DNA from: Methanospirillum sp. | GTDB lineage: Archaea; Halobacteriota; Methanomicrobia; Methanomicrobiales; Methanospirillaceae | DNA: 43,491 nt | Assembly: GCA_012728895.1 (NCBI GenBank) | Contig: JAAYEG010000001.1 | Span: 1-43,491 of the forward strand | Direction: 5' to 3' | In this document: positions 16,861-29,962 of the stretch, piece after piece | How the letters are laid out: every line of letters starts with the position of its first letter | How positions within the stretch are numbered: position 1 is the first letter of the stretch | Translations under genes and position numbers: made by a program | Notes under the pieces: model-generated | The model's input: the letters and a program-made list of their open reading frames with translations, nothing else | What the model was told of the DNA's origin: nothing | Databases searched by the model: none

Positions 16861-17251
16861 CCGGCCTGGCGAGGCAGGCTCACCCCCCCACCTTTTTCGA
16901 GCTCCCGCGGGGTGCGGCATCGCTCCACCGGGCGCACGATCCACCCCCGGTACCCGGTTGTGCTTGAGACCTTCGAGAGGACCCCCGCCGCGGCGCGGGG
17001 CGGCGCCTGACCGTCCGGGAGGAGCCCCGTTTGAGGTGGACAGAGGGCCTGCAGCGTCCCCCTCCCCGCGGATCCGACGGCCTTCCACCCCGGGGAGATG
17101 ACGCCTGGAGATAAGGGCCTCGCGCTGGACGCCGGCAGGCCCCGGGCGGTCTCCCGGGACCGCGCCCCCTCCGTGGACGTGCGCCGGTAACCCGGCCCGC
17201 TGGCTACTCGCGGCAGGGAGCCACGGGGACGGGTCGGGCCCGGGGGACGGG
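16861..17251. other. Intergenic, no gene seen
   Basis: A 391-bp GC-rich stretch between the UPF0147 gene and the end of the membrane-protein gene. No credible coding frame, RNA fold or repeat recognised. Confidence 0.5.
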
Positions 17252-18289
17252 TCAGAACTGCCGGGAGGGGCGGCGGAGGGCCGCGAGTCCCATCACCACG
17301 ATCAGGTAGAACGCCAGCGAGATCAGAACGACCTCCAGGTAGAGGATGCCCCACTGCACGAGCGCCGGGTCGAACGCCATGGGCGCCGCGTGGAGCGGGC
17401 CGAAAGCGTTCAGGCCTTCCACCGTCGGGCTCCGGGTAATGACCAGCGAGATGACCGGGAGGGCGATCAGCCCCGCGAGGACCACCCCGATCCCCTCGCG
17501 GCGGGTCAGCACCTGGGGCTCGAGCAGCACGAACGGGGTGATCACGGCGACGGCCGGGACGAGGACGGGGAGCACGAACGCCTCGCTCCCGACCACCTCG
17601 GGGTGGGCCTGAGTGAACGCTGAAACCGCCAGGGCGATCGCGATCGCCGGGAAGATCAGGAGCATGTGGATCCCCTTGTCGGGGACGATCCTGATGTACT
17701 GGAGCAGGGCGAACGCGAGCAGCCCGCCGACCACCGCCTCGCCGAGCCCGAGCCCAAGGAGGAGCAGGATCGCCCCGAACACGAACCCGGAGAAGACCGA
17801 GGACATCCGGTCCGCGATCTCATCGATGAAGAGGGCGAGAGCGTAGCCGATCCCGGCCGTGAAGAGCCCGTACACGAAGAGGCCTAGGCCCGCGAACGGC
17901 CAGGCCGCCGCGCCCTGGATCCCCAGCGCCCCCGCGAGAGACCAGCCGAGCCCGGTCTCGGGGCCCGGGGAGAGCAGGAAGATGACGGCGAGAGAGACGG
18001 CGGTGGCGATCAGTGCCGCGACGAGCCTCGACATGTGGTCGAGGGCGTACGAGAAGACCGGCAGGGGGACGAGCGCCGTGAAGGCGACGATCACGGCGAG
18101 GAGGAGAACCCCCCAGCCCTCCTTCCCCTCCGGGTGGACCACGGAGAGCGCGAGGCTGGCGGCCAGGACGAGCAGGACAGGGACCATCCGGTCCCAGCGC
18201 CCGATCGAGATCTGCTGCAGCACGTACTCGAGAATGACCGCGAGCAGCAGTGCCGGCGCGATCCAGACCCAGGACGGGTCCGGAGCCAA
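17252..18289 (-). CDS. Polytopic membrane protein of unknown function
   Basis: About 345 residues with roughly nine to ten hydrophobic segments separated by short loops (for example IAPALLLAVILEY, VLLLAVIVAFTALVPL, AVITPFVLLE, LEVVLISLAFYLIVVMGL). No transporter or enzyme motif is recognised. The start is uncertain. No ATG precedes the first membrane segment, and TTG 18289 is the best in-frame codon, about 45-50 bp after a TATA-like ATTTATCTT at 18334-18343. The frame continues open far upstream, but that part is the shadow of the opposite gene. It diverges from the PhoU-like/PPDK-like operon across about 180 bp, so shared control is possible. Confidence 0.7.
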   Translation of the reverse strand: MAPDPSWVWIAPALLLAVILEYVLQQISIGRWDRMVPVLLVLAASLALSVVHPEGKEGWGVLLLAVIVAFTALVPLPVFSYALDHMSRLVAALIATAVSLAVIFLLSPGPETGLGWSLAGALGIQGAAAWPFAGLGLFVYGLFTAGIGYALALFIDEIADRMSSVFSGFVFGAILLLLGLGLGEAVVGGLLAFALLQYIRIVPDKGIHMLLIFPAIAIALAVSAFTQAHPEVVGSEAFVLPVLVPAVAVITPFVLLEPQVLTRREGIGVVLAGLIALPVISLVITRSPTVEGLNAFGPLHAAPMAFDPALVQWGILYLEVVLISLAFYLIVVMGLAALRRPSRQF

Positions 18290-18430
18290 CAGGGTGAGGA
18301 CGTCGAGTGCCGTGATTAGAAAATACCGGCGGAGAAGATAAATGCCTATGCTTTTGATCGCCGGGCGGGGGAGGGGGCGAGAGCCGGCGGGAGGACAGCG
18401 ATGGCCCCGCCGTCCCGGATCACCCCGTTC

Positions 18431-18440
18431 CTTATTATAC
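18431..18440 (+). promoter_or_regulatory. TATA box for the PhoU-like/PPDK-like operon
   Basis: CTTATTATAC about 37 bp before ATG 18473, predicting a leader of roughly 12 nt. It faces the minus-strand TATA-like element at 18334-18343. Confidence 0.65.
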
Positions 18441-18472
18441 CCCCCCGGACAAGACACTACTCCTGTCGACAC

Positions 18473-20416
18473 ATGACAGAGAAAGCCGCGATCATCGCCG
18501 AGATCGGGGAGCAGGCCGTCCTGCTCCCCGCCCTCGTTCAGCAGGCGCTGCTCGCCAACGACCGGATCAAGTACTTTTTCTCGCTTCTCCAGACGGCTGG
18601 CCAGCGTGCCGAACAGCCGGGCCAGACCCCGTCGAACCTGCGGGCCGAGCGAGAGGCCGCGAACATCGAGGACCAGTCGCTCGACAGCATCGTCGCCGGC
18701 ACGGTGCGGGTGGAGGACGGGTCCTACCGGGTCCCCCACCTCGACCGGGTCATGGGCGAGATGCGCCGGGCGACCGACGAGATGGTCCGGCCGTTCCTCG
18801 CGGCGGGGCTTGCCGGGGGAGAGGCCTTCCAGGCCCGCGCCCGCCGGCTTCTCGACGGGATCACGACCGACGGCGAGCAGATCACCGGCACCGAGATCGG
18901 CGCGATCACCTCGGGCGAGCGCGGGGCCCGGGACAGCCTCCACCTCCTGGTCATGGATCTGCACCGCGGGCTCAACGACCTCCTGGCCGCGCTCGCCAAC
19001 GAGTCCATCGACGGGGCGCAGGCCTACATGCTCGACGACGACGACGACCGCGACCTCGTCCGGGCGTTCATGCGGGGACTCAACCGGACTGCCCGGCTGA
19101 AGTTCGACCACCCGGGCCTCGGGACCACCGCCACCCGCTCCGGCGACCGGCTGGTGATCCAGAACGACATCGGGGTGACGGACGCCCACGTCCTCGTCGT
19201 GGCGGTGACCGGGTCGGCCGTCTCGATCACCTACACCGACGTCCACATGCCGCGCCTCACCTTCTTCCAGTCGCTCTTCGACGAGTGGGAGGTCGAGTGG
19301 TCCGACACCCTCTCCCGCCGCCCGGGGGGGCTGAAGTCCGCCGGGATCTACCACCTCACGACCGGGGTCTACCGGGGGAACGGTGCCGGGGATGCGGCCA
19401 CCTTTCTCGCGCACCTCGGGTCCCGCCTCGTCTTCCTCATCGACTGGAACAAGGCCCGGAAGCAGCTCCGGAACTTCCTCCTGAACAAGGACGCGATCGC
19501 GGTGATCCGGCGCGCGGCGAACGAGGAGATCGGGCACCGCGGCTTCCTCGTCCTGGGCGGGAGCCGGCTGATCTACGGCGCCCTCGACCTGGCCGCCCGC
19601 GTCCCCCTCCGGTACGGCGAGCCCCTCCACCAGGTCCTCGGGCGCGAGAAGACCATGGAGTACCTCTCCTGGACCCTCCGCACCGCGTCGAGGGGGCTGC
19701 TCGAAGGGACGCCGCGGATGCTCCTCCAAGACCAGATCCGGACCGAGCTCCTCCGCTACTTCCGGTCCGCCCACGCGGAGCTCCTCGACCGGTGCCTCGA
19801 GCACGCCACCCACCTGTACGACGTCGCCGCCGCGTCCCAGAACTCCCTGATCGCCCTCCGGTCGGCCGAGGGGACCGACCGGGTCGCCCGGAACGCGCGA
19901 CGGGCGAAGGCCTGGGAACACGAGGCCGACATGATCGTCTCGGACGTCCGCCGGTTCTCGCGAAGGATCCCCGACGTCGGTTTCTTCGTGGACTTGATCA
20001 CGGCCCAGGACGACGCCCTGGACTACCTGGAGGAGGGCTGTTTCTTCTCGACCATCCTACCCGCGGGGGTGACCGCCCCCGGGAGCCTCTCGAGCCTCGA
20101 GGAGATGGCCGGGCTCAGCGTCGAGGCCGTCCGTGAGTTCATCCGGACGCTCTCGGCGGCGAAGTACATCAGGGCAGGCTCGACGCGGGACGAGATGCAG
20201 GACTTCCTCGCCGCGGCGAACCGGGTGATCGAGCTCGAGCAGGAGTGTGACGACGCCTGGCGGCGGACCCAGCTCCAGGTCGTCGAGGAGTCCGCCCACC
20301 CCGGGTTCCTGCAGGTCTCGACCACGCTCTCGCTGATGCTTGAGGAGTCGATCAACTCGCTCATGAAGGCAGTCTGGGTCCTCCACGACAACTTCCTGGA
20401 GGAGGTGGCACGATGA
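18473..20416 (+). CDS. Large protein with C-terminal PhoU/DUF47-like domain
   Basis: A 647-residue, probably cytosolic protein. Residues about 430-647 form a PhoU/DUF47-type helical bundle, with acidic metal-binding-type motifs EHEAD, DDALDYLEE and EQECDD. Residues 1-430 are not recognised. They contain a helical N-terminus, an acidic DDDDDRD run near residue 190, a beta-rich part (LVIQNDIGVTDAHVLVV) and a segment LVFLIDWNKARKQL. The gene overlaps the downstream PPDK-like gene by ATGA at 20413, so the two are probably made in a fixed ratio and work together. PhoU proteins normally gate phosphate transport, but no pst genes are near. ATG 18473 is chosen over an in-frame codon at 18401 because the TATA box lies between them. 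Confidence 0.75.
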   Translation: MTEKAAIIAEIGEQAVLLPALVQQALLANDRIKYFFSLLQTAGQRAEQPGQTPSNLRAEREAANIEDQSLDSIVAGTVRVEDGSYRVPHLDRVMGEMRRATDEMVRPFLAAGLAGGEAFQARARRLLDGITTDGEQITGTEIGAITSGERGARDSLHLLVMDLHRGLNDLLAALANESIDGAQAYMLDDDDDRDLVRAFMRGLNRTARLKFDHPGLGTTATRSGDRLVIQNDIGVTDAHVLVVAVTGSAVSITYTDVHMPRLTFFQSLFDEWEVEWSDTLSRRPGGLKSAGIYHLTTGVYRGNGAGDAATFLAHLGSRLVFLIDWNKARKQLRNFLLNKDAIAVIRRAANEEIGHRGFLVLGGSRLIYGALDLAARVPLRYGEPLHQVLGREKTMEYLSWTLRTASRGLLEGTPRMLLQDQIRTELLRYFRSAHAELLDRCLEHATHLYDVAAASQNSLIALRSAEGTDRVARNARRAKAWEHEADMIVSDVRRFSRRIPDVGFFVDLITAQDDALDYLEEGCFFSTILPAGVTAPGSLSSLEEMAGLSVEAVREFIRTLSAAKYIRAGSTRDEMQDFLAAANRVIELEQECDDAWRRTQLQVVEESAHPGFLQVSTTLSLMLEESINSLMKAVWVLHDNFLEEVAR

Positions 20417-22038
20417 CCGAGTCGCGGCGGATCGGCTACTTCGGGCCGAACCGGCTCGACCCGCCCCTCCCCGCGAGGCGGTTCGGGAACAAGGCTGCCA
20501 CGCTCTCGGAGATGGCCGCACTCGGCGTCCCGGTGCCGCCCGGGTTCGCCCTCGCGGTCGAGATCTGCGAGGAGTTCTTCGCGGACGACGGCGTCCTGCC
20601 CGACGACGTGCCGGCCCTCCTCGCGGCGGGGATCGAGAGCCTCGAGGAGTCGACCGGGCTCGTGTTCGGGGGTCCGCGCCGCCCGCTCCTGGTCTCGGTC
20701 AGGTCCGGCGCCCCGGTCTCGATGCCCGGGATCATGGAGACGGTGCTCAACGTCGGGCTCTCGCGGCAGACCGTCGAGGGGCTCCTCTTCCGCACCGGGA
20801 ACCCGCGCTTCGCCTGGGACTGCTACCGCCGGTTCCTGGCACAGTTCGGCCAGGTGGTCTGCGGCCACGAGCCGGGGCCGTACGCCGCCCGTGTCCGCGA
20901 GGCGCTCGCCGACGCGGGAGTCCCGGACGAGGACGAGCTCGACACCGCCGGGCTGCGGCAGCTGGCGGTCCAGTCCGAGCGCCTGTACGGCGAGCTCGGC
21001 ACGCCGTTCCCGACGGACCCGACCGCCCAGGTCCTCGCCTGCACAGAGGCCGTCCTCCGCTCGTGGCAGGGCCCGCGCGCCGAGGCGTTCCGCCGGGTCG
21101 CCGGCGCCCTCGACGCGCCCGGCACCGCGGTCACCGTCGAAGCGATGGTCTTCGGTAACCTCGGCGCCGCGTCTGGGGCCGGGGTCGCGTTCACCCGGAA
21201 CCCGTGGTCCGGGGAGGACCGTCTTCTGCTCGACTTCCGTTTCGGGGCGCAGGGCGAGGAGGTGGTCTCGGGGGAGCGGGCGGGGCTCGACCAGGACGCC
21301 TTCGCCCGGATCATGCCCACGCGGTTCGCCGCCCTGCAGGAGATAGGCGATCTGCTGGAGCGGCACTACCGCGACATGCAGGACATCGAGTTCACCATCG
21401 AGGAGGGGCGGCTCTTCATCCTCCAGAGCCGGGCCGGGAAGCGGACCCCGTTCGCGGCGCTCACGATCGCGGCGGCGATGGTCCGCGAGGGGCTGATCTC
21501 CGAAACCGAGGCCGCCGAGAGGCTCGAGGGGGTCTCCCTGGAGACGATCCGAACCCGCCGTGTGGTCGCGGGGAAGGACCTGGTCGGGGAGGGGGTCCCG
21601 GCCTCGGGGGGAGTCGCCACCGGGACGATCGCCCTCTCGGGCGAACGGGCCGAGACCGACCGCGAGTACGGCCCCGTCGTCCTGGTCAGGCCGACCGCGA
21701 GCCCCGACGATATCGAGGGGATCGGGGCCGCCTCCGGGCTGCTCGTCTCCCGCGGCGGCCGGACCTCCCACGCCGCCGTGGTCGCACGGCAGATGGGGCG
21801 GGTCTGCGTCGTCAACTGCCGCTCGCTCGCGATCGACGCGGCCGGGCACCGGTGCACGATCGGGGGCACCGTCCTCCGGGAGGGGGAGGTGATCACCATA
21901 GACGGCGACACGGGGGCTGTGTACGCCGGCGAGGTGGAGATCCGCGAGGAGAGACCGTCGGAGCTGATCGACGCCGCCCTCACCTGGCGCTCGGCGCGGT
22001 CGTCCGCGCCGCGGAACGACCCGGTCCGCCAGGCGTGA
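20413..22038 (+). CDS. Truncated pyruvate phosphate dikinase-like phosphotransferase (no PEP/pyruvate domain)
   Basis: A 541-residue protein matching the first two domains of PPDK. Residues 1-345 are the ATP-grasp-type nucleotide domain (FGNKAATL, VSVRSGAPVSMPGIM, RFAWDCYRRF). Residues about 385-510 are the phosphohistidine swivel domain, with GGRTSHAAVVARQMG and catalytic H453. Full PPDK has about 870-900 residues and ends with a PEP/pyruvate TIM barrel, absent here without any sign of truncation damage. The protein can probably phosphorylate its histidine from ATP, but the final acceptor must differ or lie on another protein. Its coupled partner is the PhoU-like protein upstream. Rifampin phosphotransferase is a precedent for a changed acceptor domain, but its layout differs. 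Confidence 0.85.
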   Translation: MTESRRIGYFGPNRLDPPLPARRFGNKAATLSEMAALGVPVPPGFALAVEICEEFFADDGVLPDDVPALLAAGIESLEESTGLVFGGPRRPLLVSVRSGAPVSMPGIMETVLNVGLSRQTVEGLLFRTGNPRFAWDCYRRFLAQFGQVVCGHEPGPYAARVREALADAGVPDEDELDTAGLRQLAVQSERLYGELGTPFPTDPTAQVLACTEAVLRSWQGPRAEAFRRVAGALDAPGTAVTVEAMVFGNLGAASGAGVAFTRNPWSGEDRLLLDFRFGAQGEEVVSGERAGLDQDAFARIMPTRFAALQEIGDLLERHYRDMQDIEFTIEEGRLFILQSRAGKRTPFAALTIAAAMVREGLISETEAAERLEGVSLETIRTRRVVAGKDLVGEGVPASGGVATGTIALSGERAETDREYGPVVLVRPTASPDDIEGIGAASGLLVSRGGRTSHAAVVARQMGRVCVVNCRSLAIDAAGHRCTIGGTVLREGEVITIDGDTGAVYAGEVEIREERPSELIDAALTWRSARSSAPRNDPVRQA

Positions 22039-22134
22039 CCGCGCCGGCGGCTGCTAGGATTCGCCGGGGAGAGGGGCCGCCGGGCGTCCCCGGTGCCGGC
22101 TCTCTTCTCGCCCGGTGGCCGGGCCCCCCGGGGC

Positions 22135-26690
<4,556 letters not shown>

Positions 26691-26778
26691 TGTTCTTCAG
26701 CATACTTATAGCTGGCTGTCCGCACCGAAAAAAGGCGGGGAATAACGACCGATGCCGGAAAAGAGGGATGAATCGAAG

Positions 26779-26790
26779 TTTTTCAAAAAA
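26779..26790 (-). terminator. T-rich termination signal
   Basis: On the minus strand TTTTTTGAAAAAC follows the stop of the 102-residue gene within 3 bp. Archaeal RNA polymerase terminates at such T-runs. Confidence 0.5.
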
Positions 26791-26792
26791 GG

Positions 26793-27101
26793 TCAGTCGA
26801 ACGTCCCGATGGAGGGGTCATCGATGCCGAGCGCCCGGTCGACGGCCACGCAGAGACGGGCATAGAGCCGCTTGACCTCGGGCAGCTCCTCGCGGTCGAC
26901 CGTGCCGGCCTGGTGCCAGAGGATCCGCTTCCGCAACAGGGTCAGGAGCTCCTCGACCTCGGTTCCCCGGAACTGCGCCGGCAGCACGAGTTCGTCCAGG
27001 TGGTCGGCAAGACCGTAGAAGGCCTGCTCGGGCGGTAGGCAGAGGTGACGCCCGATCAGCATCAGGTTGGTGACGAATCCGCGTCCGAACTTCGACGCCA
27101 T
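26793..27101 (-). CDS. Conserved hypothetical small protein
   Basis: A 102-residue, largely helical protein, not recognised by family. It starts MASKFGRGF and has a LHLCLPPEQAF-type hydrophobic stretch, a charged helical middle (EVEELLTLLRKRILW) and an acidic end. No membrane segment, signal peptide or cysteine pair. It lies 45 bp after the PP2C gene in the same direction and probably shares its transcript; a T-run ends the unit. Codon usage matches its neighbours and the frame looks genuinely coding. Confidence 0.7.
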   Translation of the reverse strand: MASKFGRGFVTNLMLIGRHLCLPPEQAFYGLADHLDELVLPAQFRGTEVEELLTLLRKRILWHQAGTVDREELPEVKRLYARLCVAVDRALGIDDPSIGTFD

Positions 27102-27146
27102 GGCATGTACTCGCCGCGGCGACGGATAAGCGCTCTGGCCGGCAGA

Positions 27147-27887
27147 TCAGGCATCGACGACTAGGACGGTGACGTTGTCGGGCCCGCCCGCGTCGTTGGC
27201 GAGCGCCACCAGCTCCCGGCAGCACGCCCCGGGCGTGCCCAAGGTGGCGAGGACGCGTTCGATCTCCCCGTCGGCGACGACGCCGGTCAGCCCGTCGGTG
27301 CAGAGCAGGAGCCGGTCGCCGGGGCGGCGGTGGACCCGCACGATCCCGGGCTCACAGCGGGTTGCCGACCCGAGCATCCGCGTCACGATCTGCTGCCCCG
27401 GGTGGTCCCGGCCCCTGTCCGGCGTGATCCTGCCGGCAGCGACCAGCTCGGCTGCCAGGTTGTGGTCGGTCGTGAGGGGCCGGAGCCGACCGTCGCGGAG
27501 CAGGTACGCCCGACTGTCGCCGGCGTGGGCCACCACCCAGTCGCCCCGCGCCGCGACTGCGAGAACGACCGTCGACCCCATCCCCGCGAGCCCGGGACTG
27601 GATGCTGCCGCCCTGCGGATCGCGGCGTCGGCCCGCCTGAACGCCTCGCGGAGACCGGAACCGGCGTCCCCATCGCGGGAGAGGTCCGCGAGCGACGCGA
27701 GGAGCGAGTCCACCGCGAGCCGGCTCGCCACCTCCCCACCCGGCAGACCCCCGAGTCCATCGGCGACCACGTAGACCTCGCGGGCCGGGTCGCCCCCTGC
27801 CGCGTCCTCGTTCGTCTCCCTTCTCCGCCCGCGATCGGTGAGCCAGGAAACCTCCCCCCCGGGTCGGGACCCCGAACGCCGGTCCAT
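27147..27887 (-). CDS. PP2C-family protein phosphatase
   Basis: A 246-residue PPM/PP2C metal-dependent Ser/Thr phosphatase. Motifs in order: TDRGRRRETNEDA (first aspartate/asparagine-glutamate cluster), VVADGLGG with a metal-ligand aspartate, GSTVVLAV, HAGDSRAYL, LCTDGLTG and GGPDNVTVL with the last metal-binding aspartate. All metal ligands appear present. These enzymes oppose Hanks-type kinases, but no kinase or FHA-domain gene lies nearby. No membrane segment is present, so it is cytosolic. It is 46 bp downstream of cbiQ and may be read through from the cbi operon, though no function links them. Confidence 0.93.
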   Translation of the reverse strand: MDRRSGSRPGGEVSWLTDRGRRRETNEDAAGGDPAREVYVVADGLGGLPGGEVASRLAVDSLLASLADLSRDGDAGSGLREAFRRADAAIRRAAASSPGLAGMGSTVVLAVAARGDWVVAHAGDSRAYLLRDGRLRPLTTDHNLAAELVAAGRITPDRGRDHPGQQIVTRMLGSATRCEPGIVRVHRRPGDRLLLCTDGLTGVVADGEIERVLATLGTPGACCRELVALANDAGGPDNVTVLVVDA

Positions 27888-27933
27888 GAAGAGAGAAGGA
27901 GGTTTGATCGCTTAAGGAAGACGACACCGCGCG

Positions 27934-28749
27934 TCAGGCCAGAAGCAGGGCCGAGATGGGCGCCCCGACGACGACGGCCATGCAGCCCCCCAGGACCACC
28001 CACTCCGCGGCCAGGAGCGGCTTGCGCGGGACCAGGAGGTAGGCGTCCTTGCCGTACCCGCGGCAGAGCATCGCCTGGTAGGTCCGCTCTCCCTGCTCGT
28101 AGGAGCGGATGAACATCGTCCCGAGGGTGTAGCCGGTCTCCCGGAGGCGGTAGCCGTACGGGAGGGCCCGGTCGAGCGGGTCGAAGCACCGGGTCGCGAG
28201 CGCGTTCGAGATCCTGACGAACATCTGCCCGAAGACGAAGAGGTACCGCGTCATCATCCCCAGGATCAGGGTGAACTCGGAGGGCAGCCCGAGCCGCCGG
28301 GCACCGGTCAGCAGGTCCTGGACCCGCGTGGTCGAGGAGAGGAGGATGACGAAGCCCAGGCAGAGCAGGAACCGGACCCCGAGCTGGACGGCCACCTCGA
28401 GCGCCTCCGCCGTCACGGCGAGCCCGGGCAGGAGGTGGACGACAACTGTCGGGTCGTGGACCGGGCTCGCCGGGAAGAGGACTTGGAAGACGAGGATCGA
28501 GAGCCCGAACGGGAGGATTGCGAGCACCCGCGCCGCGAAGGCCAGGAGCCGGATCCGCGAGATGGCCAGGAACAGGGCCAGGAGAATGCCGAAGGCGAGC
28601 GCGACCGGGAAGAGCGCGTCTCCCCGCGGCAGGGCGACCAGCGCCACCACGGCGCCAAAGCAGACCATGATCTTGACCCGGGCGTCGAGCCGGTGGACCG
28701 GGCTGTCGCCGTCCGCGAGGCGCTCGATCTCGAAGAGCCTCTCGATCAT
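27934..28749 (-). CDS. cbiQ: ECF metal transporter transmembrane (T) component CbiQ
   Basis: A 271-residue membrane protein, the EcfT coupling subunit of a group I cobalt/nickel transporter. Hydrophobic segments occupy residues about 25-130 and the C-terminus. The two alanine-arginine-type coupling motifs that contact the ATPase fit TRCFDPL and AMLCRGYG in the second half. ATG 28749 overlaps the cbiO stop as ATGA at 28746-28749. It is the last gene of cbiM-N-O-Q. Confidence 0.92.
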   Translation of the reverse strand: MIERLFEIERLADGDSPVHRLDARVKIMVCFGAVVALVALPRGDALFPVALAFGILLALFLAISRIRLLAFAARVLAILPFGLSILVFQVLFPASPVHDPTVVVHLLPGLAVTAEALEVAVQLGVRFLLCLGFVILLSSTTRVQDLLTGARRLGLPSEFTLILGMMTRYLFVFGQMFVRISNALATRCFDPLDRALPYGYRLRETGYTLGTMFIRSYEQGERTYQAMLCRGYGKDAYLLVPRKPLLAAEWVVLGGCMAVVVGAPISALLLA

Positions 28750-29585
28750 GGCTCCCGGCGGAGGTGCAGCGCGACAGCGAGGTTCCGCTCCACCTCGTCG
28801 AAGGTGTACGAGACCGGCAGGTCGGCCCCCTGCTCCCGGAGCGAGCGGCAGAGCTTCGAGAGGACGGGGAGGTCCAGTCGCGCCCGGCGGAGCATTTCCT
28901 CCTGCTCGAAGACCTCGCCCGGCGTTCCCTGGGCCAGGACCGCCCCCCGGTCCATCACGTAGACGTAGTCGGCGAACTCGGTCACCAGGTCGAGCTCGTG
29001 GGTCGAGAGGACCACCGTCATCCCGAACCCGCGCGAGAGCTCGTTCACGAACCCGATCAGGTCGTCCCGCCCCCGCGGATCGAGCCCGGCCGTCGGCTCG
29101 TCCATCACGAGCACGCCCGGCTCCATCGCCAGGACCCCGGCGATCGCGACCCGCTTCTTCTCGCCCCCCGAGAGGTGGTGGGGCGGGCGGGCCCGGAGGT
29201 GCTCGATCCCGAGCAGCCCGAGGGCCTCGTCGACCCGGTGCATCACGGTCGCCTCGTCGAGCCCCAGGTTGGTCGGGCCGAACGCGACGTCCTGCTCGAC
29301 CGTCGGCGCGAAGATCTGGTCGTCGGGATTCTGGAAGACGACGCCGACGAACTTGCGGACCTCCCTGAGATTCCGTCTCGTGACCGGCTCGCCCCTGACC
29401 AGCACCTGGCCCTCCCGGGCGAGCAGGATCCCGTTCAGGTGCCGGAAGAGCGTGGACTTGCCCGCGCCGTTCGGGCCGATAACCGCGATCTTCACGTTCC
29501 GGGGGGCGACGAAGCTGACGTCGTCGAGGGCGCGGACTCCGTCACGGTACGAGTACGACAGGTGCTTGGTCTCGATCAGGTGCAT
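28746..29585 (-). CDS. cbiO: ECF metal transporter ATPase CbiO
   Basis: A 279-residue ABC ATPase powering metal uptake on the inner face of the membrane. Walker A GPNGAGKST, Q-loop VFQNPDDQ, signature LSGGEKKR, Walker B VLVMDEPTAGLDP and switch histidine STHE. The NPDDQ Q-loop is characteristic of ECF/CbiO ATPases. It follows the cbiN-type gene by 29 bp and overlaps cbiQ by 4 bp. Confidence 0.95.
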   Translation of the reverse strand: MHLIETKHLSYSYRDGVRALDDVSFVAPRNVKIAVIGPNGAGKSTLFRHLNGILLAREGQVLVRGEPVTRRNLREVRKFVGVVFQNPDDQIFAPTVEQDVAFGPTNLGLDEATVMHRVDEALGLLGIEHLRARPPHHLSGGEKKRVAIAGVLAMEPGVLVMDEPTAGLDPRGRDDLIGFVNELSRGFGMTVVLSTHELDLVTEFADYVYVMDRGAVLAQGTPGEVFEQEEMLRRARLDLPVLSKLCRSLREQGADLPVSYTFDEVERNLAVALHLRREP

Positions 29586-29614
29586 CGCGGGGAACCGGAA
29601 CTCGAAACGGGGGA

Positions 29615-29962
29615 TCAGAGGGAGCCGGACCGGCGGATCCCCGTGACCAGGTACCCGACCCCGAAAACGGCGACCAGGGCGAGCAGGACCCCGCCCACCA
29701 TCAGCCCGACGTTGGTGAGATCGTCCGCCCCCTCGATCGTGTAGTCGGGGAACGGCGCCTCGTACTCGAACTCGCCGGGGAAGACCGACTCGTCGAGCTC
29801 GGCGTCGGGGCCCGCGGGCAGGGTCAGCTCCTTCTGGCCCTGGGTGACCAGGGCCGTGCTGTCGAGACCGTCCGGGTCGCCGGACGCGAGGAAGACCGCG
29901 CTGACCGCGACCACGAGCGCGAGCACGACGCCCACCGCCAGGAAAACCGTCTTCGAGATCAT
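29615..29962 (-). CDS. cbiN: CbiN/NikN-like accessory protein (PDGLE-type)
   Basis: A 115-residue protein with an N-terminal membrane segment (residues 6-26), an extracytoplasmic loop beginning GDPDGLDST, which is the PDGLE motif, and a C-terminal membrane segment (about 85-105) ending in basic residues. This is the small extra subunit of cobalt or nickel ECF transporters. The PDGLE form is often linked to nickel systems, so the metal transported may be nickel, needed for F430 and hydrogenases, or cobalt for corrinoids. ATG 29962 overlaps the cbiM stop as ATGA. Confidence 0.85.
   Translation of the reverse strand: MISKTVFLAVGVVLALVVAVSAVFLASGDPDGLDSTALVTQGQKELTLPAGPDAELDESVFPGEFEYEAPFPDYTIEGADDLTNVGLMVGGVLLALVAVFGVGYLVTGIRRSGSL

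Noticed and set aside
18290-19921. Long minus-strand open frame upstream of the membrane-protein gene
   Set aside because: It is antisense to the PhoU-like gene, Gly/Pro/Arg/Glu-rich and without domains; a codon-bias shadow.
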